This document shows, in pieces, positions 1 through 8,653 of a DNA stretch of 64,000 bases (its first letter is position 1; each line of letters begins with the position of its first letter). A program made the translations under genes and the position numbers. The notes under the pieces were generated by a model. That model ran no database searches and had not been told where the DNA came from. It saw only the letters and a list, made by a program, of their open reading frames with translations. The stretch is from Gracilaria domingensis (taxonomy: Eukaryota > Rhodophyta > Florideophyceae > Gracilariales > Gracilariaceae), in the NCBI GenBank assembly GCA_022539475.1, contig VCMS01000139.1:248001-312000 (forward strand), written 5' to 3'.

Positions 1-973
1 TGGTCTTTCCCCCCCGACCTCCGTCTGTAAGTCAGGAACGGGTCGCCCGGAGTTACGCCCGGCACGTGTCGACCCCATCGGAGGGCTCTTCCGCTGCGCC
101 ACCCCTCACAGAGAGCAAGGCTGAACTCTTTGAGTGCTTCCGCGTATGCGGCTGGTTTTTGTCCGTTCGCGTCACGGTTTTGCACTACACGTTGCTGCGG
201 AACATCGGTAACTTAAAGCCAATTGTTCATAATAAGACAAGGTGGTCTGGAAAGTTTTATATGCTTGAACGCCTTCTACTTATTCGCGATAACCTCATTG
301 AGGTGAGCCAGGATGAACGCTCCAATTTGGATGTTAATGATTCTGTTGCTTTTAGAAACAAAATGGCCCGGTATGTTCGTCATTTGCCAGAAAAATTGAC
401 CACACGACGAAATATTTGCAGGTGCGTAAACTAAGCTTGGGGAACTGTAGAGAGGCATTGGACATGCTAACCGATGATGTCAATGGGGGGATTGAAAGCA
501 GTCATTTACCGTTTTTTCACTGTTCTTTGCTGGATAAGTACATTGCCGATGATGCGGAGATCTTGGCAAACCCTTTCTTTGAAAGTGGCGTATGTAAGAT
601 TCAGAACAATCGTTCGCATCAGCTGACCGAAGTGGAAGTGACAGATTGCAACAGGCTTCTCTTAACATCGGAGCCTGTACACACATCATTGTCTCAAGTT
701 GATGGACCTGCGTCGTACACCGAGCGACTCCACCGCAGAAAGAAACAAAAGATCTCTGACGCACGCTACAGAGACTGCAGTTTTATTCTTGGTTCTGTCG
801 CAGAAGTGGAACGGCTATGGTCAGTAGCAGATAACATATTACGAAACCAGCGAATGAGTCTTTCTCCTTTGTTGTTCGAGGCAATCATATTTTTACGCGT
901 TACTGCTCGGTTTTGGGATGTCCATCTTGTTCGCGGAGCTTTGCACATTTGCAGAGGTGCCGAAAGCAGCTAG
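1..973 (+). mobile_element. hAT-type transposase remnant (C-terminal half), cut by window edge
   Basis: The reading frame is open from the left edge, so the element continues outside the window. It carries the hAT-like signature LKPIVHNKTRWSGKFYML at about 210-265. After a change of frame near 415-434 it has the C-terminal dimerisation region, with FILGSVAEVERLWSVADNIL and LFEAIIFLRV at about 780-900, which in this superfamily forms the hAT dimer interface. The two halves overlap in different frames, so the copy is either frameshifted or carried an intron. The stop is at 971-973. The zinc-finger (BED) and catalytic core lie upstream, out of view. It is probably inactive. Assignment to hAT rests on remembered motifs of the superfamily; no terminal inverted repeat could be located. 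Confidence 0.75.
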
Positions 974-1033
974 ATTCTGTGTTTACATTTGGGAATGATA
1001 TAAAGGGACGATGGACTTAAGAAGTTTTCTTTT

Positions 1034-1172
1034 ATTGCTGTAGGTTTGTTCTTGGTGTCGTTATTGCAATAACTAATTGCGTCGGCATCCATTATTGCAA
1101 TACATATTGCGAGAAGGAGATTTATTGCAATGATATTGGTAATTGCACACCCTACTTGCAATGAGCCGCAAT
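1034..1172. repeat. ATTGCAAT array with ~30-bp period next to the hAT remnant
   Basis: The palindromic octamer ATTGCAAT occurs at 1063, 1094 and 1124, spaced 31 and 30 bp. An ATTGC half site lies at 1034, 29 bp before the first octamer. A second interleaved register has ATTGC at 1076 and 1106, again 30 bp apart. Further half sites lie at 1142 (ATTGC), 1158 and 1168 (GCAAT). Subterminal transposase-binding repeats are known for hAT elements, so this may be the 3' subterminal region of the adjacent copy; that role is inferred. Confidence 0.7.
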
Positions 1173-1217
1173 AATATTGTCCCTAGCCCTGATCTTATAT
1201 ATGGAAAATAAACCTGT

Positions 1218-1440
1218 TCGATGCAAATGAGGTACTAACGTTAAGAAGGATGCTGATCACGTGTTGTTTCGATGCCCGCCGACTAACACATCACGTAGGA
1301 ATGAATTACTAGCCCTTATAGAAAGAAAAGACAAACGCATGATAGAAAAGATTAAGCAATGGCCGTCAAAGTTTTTGGCGTTCTTTAGGAGAAAAGGTTA
1401 CTTTTGGACGTAGATATAGCCTTACTTTTGCCTCGTAATT
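1218..1440 (+). mobile_element. LINE (non-LTR retrotransposon) 3'-end fragment, copy 1
   Basis: The translation reads CGT-like, then NVKKDADHVLFRCPPTNTS and, near the end, KFLAFFRRKGYFW before a TAG at 1411-1413; one in-frame stop lies near the start. It matches, residue for residue over the Cys/His region, the fragment on the minus strand at 42541-42888 (CGTNVKRDAEHVVLRCPLTN). Such a C-x-C...H...RCP segment is typical of the extreme C-terminus of non-LTR retrotransposon polyproteins. It is 5'-truncated, as LINE insertions usually are. No (GAA)n tail follows this copy. Confidence 0.6.
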
Positions 1441-2349
1441 GGGGGCAGATGACCATAAATGAGACGACACTTGACTACCTCACCAAGGCTGTCAGCGAAT
1501 GCCTACTGCGCACATTAGCACCGTTATCCTACGTAATAAATACCGTCTTTATTGCGTCTCTACATGTGCCTTCCGAATGAAAGCATTAGTGAGCGAGATC
1601 TCAATTTTATTGGTATGCTTGGCATTGATAACAATTGAATATGGAGGACTTAAGCGCAGTGAGCAAAGAGGATATGCCTTGTAATGATGGTTTGAATAAC
1701 AAATGTCTACTGCCTCGGCAGCTAATTCTTGTGTCTAATAGCGTTTTTACGGAAACCATGCTTTCCCTAATATGATCTACGAAGGATATAAGGATAGCTT
1801 GAATGTTTTCGGCAAGAACAACGGTTTCTCACGAGAAAAGCTCTATCCTCTGTAACAGTACGGGTGCTTTCTTCTTCATTTCGAACGGTAGTTTCTTATC
1901 ACTAAACTACAGTAAAGCTTTCAAGGAAAGCTTTCTCTCTTTAAAAAGGATGGGTGCCTTACCGAGGGGGTCGTTCAAATTGCTTGAAAATGGATCTTTC
2001 TAATGATGAGGCAATGGCCGTCTAGGGTTTTGACTGTCTATGCGAGAGAAGGTTCTTGTTGGGGGATTTCGCAAGATATTCCTCTTTCTTGTCAAGAGTT
2101 TTCCTGTAGAGTGGAGACAAAGCGCTGTGTCCAATAGAAGCCTCAGTCCAGGGGAGACTTACCTGCCAGGATTTGAGAAACAGGCCCCCTATGAAGATAA
2201 AGACATGGAACTGATAAAAACGCCAAGATCTGCGATCAGAACTTTACCGAGCAGGACACGATTTATCCTGATTGTCTTCGACCCAATGGGTGGGTATAGC
2301 TGTGGACAAAATTCTCTTGACCATACAATATGGTCGATATCAGTTTACA
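1441..2349. other. Intergenic, no gene recognised
   Basis: Only short open frames (at most about 120 codons) without family resemblance, starts in good context or promoters. It lies downstream of the protease gene and after the transposon remnants. Nothing else is supported. Confidence 0.5.
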
Positions 2350-3705
2350 CTATGTACATGCTAAACCCAAGGAAGGTTTGCTTAACGCGTTTCCACCAGG
2401 AACAATACTAATGCCGTTTGCTGTGAGTTCCGCGAGTGTCGGCTGTCTATTGTCTGAAATCAACATCGCAATTGCTCCAGCAACATGGGGAGAAGCAAAG
2501 GACGTACCCGAAACTGTGGCCGTACCTACGAACCCGAAAGATGTGATATCGACACCTGGTGCAGATAAATCAGTGCAGTCGGCAGTAGCAGTGGCGTGAT
2601 TAGTCCACCATGGAACGTTCGTGTTCACGTCGTGCGCTTGAACGGTGAATACCTTATCATGACTCACAGACCCAGGTGACAAGTTACAAACGGTTTGGGC
2701 TGTGTTGCCAGCGGCAAGAGTGAAATACAATCCTTCCTCAGCAGCCGCCATGACGGCGTTATTCAGCGGGGCATAATATGGACCAGAGAGTGAGAAGTTA
2801 ATAATGTTTCCATTAGGCCCCTTGTTGTTCACGACGTACTCAATTGCTGAAATTGCTATGAAGTAAGATCCTGATCCATTGTCGGCAAGCACCTTCACAC
2901 AGTTCTTCCGTGCGCTGGGGGCCACACCATATAAGGTGCTCGTGGCCGTGCCGCCTACATGGTTACCATGCCCGTTGCCATCGAAGCACGGGGTTGAACC
3001 TCCATAATATCCAAAGCACTTGCCTCCGAAAGTGGGAGAACATCCAGTATCAAGAATCCACACATCTACTCCTTGACCATTGTTGCTGCTGTCGCTGCAC
3101 GTTCTCAGACCATCTCTGACGGGGTTGCCGCCCAACATCGTAACTCCACCATCTGCTTCATCCACACCCCACAATGAGGTTGGTGCCGAATCAATGGTGA
3201 CGACAAAGTCTTCTTCAACAAGAATAATCTCGGGAACATCTCTGGTTCTCGCCACAGGTCTAACGGCTCTTTCGACTTTATCCCTTCGCAAATTAAGTCC
3301 CTTGGGGCATTTGACGTTGACAAATCTCACATCTCCAATCTTGATTTGTTTGCCTCCCACTGAGCAGCCTCTGGTTTCGGGATCGGCGTTGATACTTCTC
3401 TGAAGCTCTCCTCTGCATCTGGATACACAGTCCCCATCGAGCTGCAGGATGAACTCGCCATCAATTCGTTCACCCTTGTTTCGGGCAGTGTCCGCTCGGA
3501 AGGCGGCGGCGCCGACACGAGAATCAGCCCTGGCTGTTCCGGTTCCGGCTCTAGCGCCTCCTGCGTTCCCCGTGGCAGCTCTTCGTTCGTTTGCTCTTTC
3601 ACTTCCCCCTTGACCTCGGTTTCCATTTCCTCTCTGAGCGAAAGACGGGGAGGACACTAGCGTCAGCACCAGAAGAAGGCCAAAGAAAGAGGATAAGCTT
3701 TTCAT
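2350..3705 (-). CDS. Secreted subtilisin-like serine protease (S8, proteinase K type)
   Basis: A 451-residue endopeptidase precursor. Residues 1-23 are a signal peptide (hydrophobic core LLLVLTLVSS). Residues 24-80 are a Gly/Arg/Ala-rich low-complexity stretch, then an I9-like propeptide (about 83-170) is followed by the S8 domain. The catalytic triad is visible: Asp219 in VWILDTG, His246 in GNGHGNHVGG and Ser402 in SGTSFASPHVAG, with the oxyanion Asn334 in AAGN. Several Cys residues (for example 230, 240, 269, 340, 377) suggest disulfides, as in proteinase K relatives. All key residues are intact, so it should be active outside the cell or in a vacuole. The first ATG is used because it starts the signal peptide. 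Single exon. The Arg/Gly-rich linker before the propeptide is unusual. Neighbouring genes are also secreted. Confidence 0.93.
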   Translation of the reverse strand: MKSLSSFFGLLLVLTLVSSPSFAQRGNGNRGQGGSERANERRAATGNAGGARAGTGTARADSRVGAAAFRADTARNKGERIDGEFILQLDGDCVSRCRGELQRSINADPETRGCSVGGKQIKIGDVRFVNVKCPKGLNLRRDKVERAVRPVARTRDVPEIILVEEDFVVTIDSAPTSLWGVDEADGGVTMLGGNPVRDGLRTCSDSSNNGQGVDVWILDTGCSPTFGGKCFGYYGGSTPCFDGNGHGNHVGGTATSTLYGVAPSARKNCVKVLADNGSGSYFIAISAIEYVVNNKGPNGNIINFSLSGPYYAPLNNAVMAAAEEGLYFTLAAGNTAQTVCNLSPGSVSHDKVFTVQAHDVNTNVPWWTNHATATADCTDLSAPGVDITSFGFVGTATVSGTSFASPHVAGAIAMLISDNRQPTLAELTANGISIVPGGNALSKPSLGLACT

Positions 3706-3848
3706 GGTGAATTGCAGTGGTTACCGGTTTCAAGTTGTGTCAATATCTGGTCGGCAAGATAAGGTTGACTTTGGACACGGCACAGTAGCTGCCGCAGGCT
3801 GGTACTGACAAGAACAGCCGACATGATGGTACGGATCAGGAGCCGGGG

Positions 3849-3857
3849 TATATAAGG
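3849..3857. promoter_or_regulatory. TATA-like box between divergent sequences
   Basis: TATATAAGG on the plus strand; its minus-strand reading is CCTTATATA. It lies about 145 bp before the protease ATG, the same range as other TATA boxes here, but the better match is on the opposite strand where no convincing gene follows. Orientation is therefore uncertain. Confidence 0.35.
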
Positions 3858-4374
3858 ACGATGATGAGGAGGCGCTACGTGGTGAATATGATGTGTATCA
3901 TAGGAAGGGCAGCAATTGACCCAATAATCGCTGCTAGAAAAGGCAAGCTACTGTATCTACACAGCAACGATTATAGACAAGGTGTAAGGGAGAGGGTTCT
4001 GCTCCTGGCGGACCGAATTTGCAAGTTACAGAATCCACGCGTCGAATTTGGTTGTGTTCAAGTACAGGGGGTACCAAAGGTACCGTCGGTACCGTCGTAA
4101 ACGGGGCGGCCTGTTGCGTCAACGTTGGCACGTTTCGTACAAGGCCGCAGCGGCTAGATATGCCACTTGAATGGTACTGTATTACTACGCTTCTTGATCC
4201 TTTTCATGTGGATGCTTTTCGAACCTTCGATGGGATTCGGAAAGCCTGTAGGCAAGAAGACTGCCCCACCAGTGTCCGCCCGTGAGCTCTTCGCTTCTTA
4301 CCTACGGCGGTGAAAGGCTTGCCCTCTTCACCGTCGGAACTGTTGGGAAAGGAATACATTAGCCGATATGTTTT

Positions 4375-4396
4375 GGAGTTCACTTCGGTGAACTCC
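4375..4396. repeat. Perfect hairpin with C(TTCG)G tetraloop
   Basis: GGAGTTCAC-TTCG-GTGAACTCC: 9-bp perfect arms around TTCG closed by C-G. In RNA this is the classic hyperstable UUCG tetraloop. It is not in a recognised gene. Confidence 0.7.
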
Positions 4397-4473
4397 GGAA
4401 TTGGGAACAAAGCGTGGCTGTTTGACGATTGGTGCGCTGACGTGCCACGGGCGCAGCACATGATGGCAGCGCA

Positions 4474-4493
4474 TGCATGATGTGCATCATGCA
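4474..4493. repeat. Short perfect inverted repeat
   Basis: TGCATGATG and CATCATGCA arms of 9 bp separated by TG. Same style as the hairpin 80 bp upstream. Confidence 0.6.
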
Positions 4494-5756
4494 CGATTGT
4501 AAGCGCGGTCGCGAAATTCGCATGCATTGCTGCATACGAGCCAACGGCGCGCAGTCATTGGTTTGTCGATTCCCTACCCCCCCAAACGCTCTGGAGGATG
4601 CGACCAGACCCGCTCGCGTCACAAGATTTCATGGGTGATCCCTCGGGGGCATGTTGGTGGGCAAACCGCGTAAATGCTCTGATTATCGCATGATGTGAAC
4701 CGCCACAGCCGTACGGCAACGTTGACGACGTTGCAGCTTTGGTTTGCCTTTCGGAAAACGACGTGCTGTGCTGTGAAGCAGTATCTTACTCGATTGGCAG
4801 CAGCTTTGCAACGTGCGACTGTCTGTAATTGAACTGGGCGCTTCAACGGAGACCAAGCTCCTCGCTCGCTCCACGTTCAACGGCACAAGACAAGCTCATC
4901 TATTCCATCATCTCCGGATGATCATCCTCCGGGATGCAGGCATAGATATCTCGTGAGAGACTTTCTAAGAACCGAGAAGGTTGGACTCGGTGTGTGAGCT
5001 CACGCGACATATCTCACGCTTGATCCATCGTATGGGCATCTGTAATTGATACTATAATGCACTGTCAGTTCTTCTCAAAAAACGGCGCAGTAATGTTGAT
5101 GTGTATGTTTCATGGCGATCAGCACGTGGCCAAGCGGCTCCAGCGTGGCTGGGTTGTTGGCAAGGAACGAGCTCCGTTAGCCTAACTTTGAGCGGTCAGC
5201 ATAAGACGTGGCTGATAAGCGCGCTCCCTGTTCTCTCGAGACCTTCGAAAGTCCTCGAGACACAACATATCGCCCTATCTCCTCGAGGCTTTCGGCGAGC
5301 AATGCGTTTTTCCAGAAAGGATGGGTACGGAAACGAAACATTCTTCGATTGATGGTTGGTATCCGTCTTGAGACGCCGTGAAGAAAGTTGTTTCGCACTG
5401 CTGCGCCTGGCAATGGTCGATGTCAGTCTGTATGATGACGGTGTTTGGCCAGTGTGTGGCGCAGTGTTTCCTCAGCAAAAAGAACGAGTTGAGTCTGGCG
5501 CATGTTGGACAGACTAGACTGACTAACCTAATGTGAATTCACATGCGCATCGATTTTACGAATCTCTTTTGTTGGAGATTGGCCAACTCCTGCATGGAGC
5601 GATTGTTGTCTCAACGTAGGAATGCTTGTTACGTCGTTATATACATGCGGCAAAAAGAAAGAGTGGCACATGGCTGCATCTCCAAAATGTATCAACACGA
5701 AAAGCAAACTAAATGCGCAGCACCATGTACCAACCCGACACGAGCAGAACTGAGCT

Positions 5757-6029
5757 CTAGAAATATGTATAGTAGTTTCCGTTCTTGAAATGAAAGCCTT
5801 CACGGTATTGATATCCATTGCCAGGGTGCGGACCACTCCGGTACTGATATCCATCGCGGTAGTGGTATCCAGGGCGGTAGTTGTACCCGTTCCTGAAGTG
5901 ATAGCCGTCGGGCTCGTGAAACGAGTAGTGATACCACGGCGCTTCGTGTGACTTGTCGATCAGCACGGCGGGCTGTGAATCTGGCCCCGCGGCGCCGTTG
6001 CCACTGCCTTTCGGTTGGCTCTTGTGCGC

Positions 6030-6060
<31 letters not shown>

Positions 6061-6305
6061 TTGTTGTGATTGTGGTTGTTCTTCTTCTTGTGCGGTTTGG
6101 TGTCGCGAACGGTTGGCTCTGACAGTTTGGCGGCTGACGGCTTGACGACATTCGCAGGTGACTCGGCTGCCTCGGTCGTGGCGCGAACGGTAGACGACGA
6201 CGCGAGCGGCTTTTCAGCAACGGCGGCCTGCCGAGCAGTGTTGCGCTCAAGCGGCAAGGCGCGCACAACCACAAGCAAAAGCGAGAAGCAAAACAGCGCA
6301 CGCAT
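5757..6305 (-). CDS. Secreted low-complexity protein with poly-Asn tract and Tyr-rich C-terminal repeats
   Basis: 182 residues when started at the ATG at 6305, which gives a clean signal peptide (MRALFCFSLLLVVVRALPL) and lies about 80 bp downstream of a TATA box; the longer upstream frame would read through that promoter. The middle is Ala/Ser/Thr-rich, then a Lys/His/Asn tract containing about ten consecutive Asn encoded by a (GTT)n run, then a Tyr/Gly repeat region with units such as GYHYRDGYQYRSG and GYQYREGFHFKNG (about 9-12 residues each) ending in NYYTYF. No enzymatic domain. Tyr-rich secreted repeats suggest a structural or cross-linkable extracellular matrix protein (inference). Family not recognised. 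Confidence 0.75.
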
Positions 6306-6381
6306 GATGATGAACAGCGCAAGGCACCCGACGCACAAGCAGCGCACGCGAACAAGGCACAAGCAACGCACGAGCCGGGCG

Positions 6382-6388
6382 TTTATAA
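6382..6388 (-). promoter_or_regulatory. TATA box for the Asn/Tyr-rich secreted protein
   Basis: TTATAAA on the minus strand, 77-83 bp upstream of the ATG at 6305, directly inside a GC-rich region. It supports the short start chosen for the gene. Confidence 0.6.
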
Positions 6389-7816
6389 GCAGCGCAGGGC
6401 GGCGCGACACAGACCAAGAGTCGCCGCGCTCACCGACCGACCGCAACAGCGAAAAAAGCGCCTGACGGGAGCAGGTACGTTCACAACGGCGCGCGCGCGC
6501 AAGCGCACCCGCGCGCGCAAAAGGGGAGCGGTGCGGCTCACCGGGCGCGCGCGCGCGCGCGCCAAAACGGGCCCTGACGCGCTGCGCGTCGCGCGCTCGG
6601 CGCCGCGTTGCTTCAAGTGGCGCGAGGTTGTGCGTCCGTGCGTCGGCGCTTGCCGGGGCGCGTGCGCGCGCGGCGTTGCGCTGTGCTGGACGCGCGCCAC
6701 GTGTTTGAAGGCCGGCCGCTGTGTGTCATTTTTTGGCCCAAATTCAACGCGTCGCTGCGCGCGGTTCGGCGCCCAATCAAATCGGGCAATTCAATTGCCT
6801 CGACCTCGTCACATATGTTTGGTATCTTTATACCTTTTGGTACCAAAAGGTATTCAGTACCAAAGGTAGAATTGCCCTTGGAAGATAGCATATAATTTTT
6901 CTTTTAGCTCAAGCAAACCGATGTAGTGAATGAATTTTGGACAGAGCTATGTTTTTACTGCTTCTTCTTTTCTATATATAGTGCTCCAATGTGTATGCGC
7001 AAGAACACCTCCTAGCCTAAGCACAATTAAAAGTGTAATTAATACTGCTCACATATGCATCTTTCATCAGAGTGCTCTTCCACACTTCCTTGTATTCATG
7101 GCCCATGCCAATCCTTTTCCTCGAGTCTCCATTGAAGCTGTTCGCGTAGAGATCTCCGCAGATCTTTTTTTTTTTGAAAGAGAGCATGACTGATTATGAA
7201 GGTTGCTTTTTACAAGTTTAAAAAGTACGGTTAAGCTTCCAGTAACGGCAACAGGTACCATTGTACACAAGTGTGTCACTCTCATTGTTTCCCCGTCTGG
7301 TCCTCTCGGCTCTGCTCTGTAAACAAGGAAGAAAACATGCGCGGAACGAATTCGCCTGCATCTGAGAGCAGTGCAACTCATCCCTTTTCACACGATGCTT
7401 GACAATGTATTTTCCGTATGTAGCAAATCCACAATTTTTGCGCTTCTTGTTTTGCACCTATGACTACTGCCTTTGTAGGCACTGCTGTGTTGCAACCAGC
7501 GCAATCATTTTTGTGTTCACTTATAAACCCATTCTTCCATTCACTTCTCCCGCCAGTGCCGCTGCCTCAAAGCCCCCTCCCTGCCGCAAACGCGTTCTAG
7601 CAGTTACTCATCCTCCTGCAGCATGCTCAAGTATATGCTTGACAGATGTGGTCCAAGAACACTCGCTTTCCTTGTACGGTTTTATTTAGGCACTAATATA
7701 AAAGAACTCTACGCAATGTTCTCAAAACATGTATAGCTTGCGATCAAATAGTTGACAATGCCAAAACAGCATCGCCAAACTTAAAAAGTCTCGATCAGAG
7801 GTTCCAGAAAAGGTTG
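6389..7816. other. Intergenic: CGCG-rich promoter block, foldback element, AT-richer remainder
   Basis: 6450-6770 is extremely rich in GCGCGC (alternating purine/pyrimidine). It is followed by a foldback at 6784-6877 and about 900 bp of ordinary sequence with only small open frames. No gene recognised. Confidence 0.5.
6784..6877. repeat. 94-bp foldback element with 9-bp terminal inverted repeats and a 24-bp central palindrome
   Basis: Ends are GGGCAATTC (6784-6792) and its exact inverse GAATTGCCC (6869-6877). The centre, 6830-6853, is a perfect 24-bp palindrome around GGTACC. Further matching inner arms (TTTGGTA / TACCAAA) lie on both sides. It could be a tiny MITE or a cruciform-forming relic; no clear target duplication was seen. 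Confidence 0.65.
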
Positions 7817-8653
7817 TTAGACTGACGGGAAGATACTGGCACCATTTGTGGCCAAGAAGGTCTCCAGCACGTCACCGCGCTGTCCCATAGTAGCAGCGCT
7901 AGGAAGGCCAGGACGCGCGCCAGGAATTCCGGAACTACCCGGACTGCCGCTCGGACGTCCTGGTCCGCCATCGCCTCCGTCGCCTCCGGTTCCTACCACG
8001 AGTGTCGCAGGCCCCGGGCCGCTTGGGGCGGCGCCGAAGCTAGAGGCGCCGAAGCCGGCCGCTTGCAGATCGTTGCCAGTACTCGCTGCGCTAGCCGGGG
8101 TGACGGCGACGGGAACCAAGGCGATGCCTTGGTTGCTGTTGCCAAGCGCCAGGGCGAACGCACCATCGCCACCGTTACCGCCGTCACCGCCGGCGCCCGG
8201 TGCAAAGCCGGTTCCGCCAACGCCGCCGTTGCCACCATCTCCGCCGACGATACCATTGCCTCCGTCTCCACCACGGCCTCCTTCACCGCCAAAGCCAGAG
8301 AAGGACACGCCTCCCATACCGCCAGTGCCGCCGTCTCCTCCGACACCGGAATTGACGGGTACGGTGGTGGTGGACGAGACTACAACGAGACCGTCTCCTC
8401 CATCTCCTCCCTCTCCTCCGAGCGGATCGTTTGGACCAGCAGAGCCTCCGTCTCCTCCGTCGCCTCCGTTTCCTCCTTCGCTGTTGTCGGCGATGAGAAT
8501 GCCGTCTCCGCCGCGTCCGCCAGATCCGCCCGCGCCGCCGTCACCGCCGTTGCCGCCGTCGCCGCCAGCGATGGCCACGGAGACGGGCGCAGACTGTGCG
8601 CGGTATAACAGGGCCACAAAGAAAAGTGCGAAAAGTGTGCGCGACGTGAACAT
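7817..8653 (-). CDS. Secreted PGRS-like glycine-rich repeat protein 1
   Basis: 278 residues. The signal peptide is residues 1-21 (MFTSRTLFALFFVALLYRAQ). The body is built of GGxGGx triplet repeats ([17 protein letters not shown] and similar) broken by short hydrophobic spacers such as GLVVVSSTTTVPV and FALALGNSNQGIALVPV. Such GGx arrays are known to form polyglycine-II helical bundles in PGRS-type proteins. The C-terminal 100 residues are Ala/Pro/Ser-rich and include LQAAGFGASSFGA, which resembles LQAAGLGGNAFGA in the Gly-rich protein at 25416-26153, so the two are probably paralogues. A long Pro-rich frame on the opposite strand is the mirror of the Gly codons. Likely extracellular structural protein (inference). 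The 5' leader is A/C-rich. Confidence 0.82.
   Translation of the reverse strand: MFTSRTLFALFFVALLYRAQSAPVSVAIAGGDGGNGGDGGAGGSGGRGGDGILIADNSEGGNGGDGGDGGSAGPNDPLGGEGGDGGDGLVVVSSTTTVPVNSGVGGDGGTGGMGGVSFSGFGGEGGRGGDGGNGIVGGDGGNGGVGGTGFAPGAGGDGGNGGDGAFALALGNSNQGIALVPVAVTPASAASTGNDLQAAGFGASSFGAAPSGPGPATLVVGTGGDGGDGGPGRPSGSPGSSGIPGARPGLPSAATMGQRGDVLETFLATNGASIFPSV

Larger units (their letters stand above)
3858..5756. other. Intergenic with short hairpins, no gene recognised
   Basis: Open frames here are short and unlike known families. Contents noted: two near-perfect hairpins (4375-4396 and 4474-4493) and a GGTACCGTC tandem at 4079-4097. Otherwise nothing is supported. Confidence 0.5.

Noticed and set aside
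4204-4886. Overlapping minus-strand frames of 67-107 codons
   Set aside because: No recognisable features; they overlap each other in different phases.
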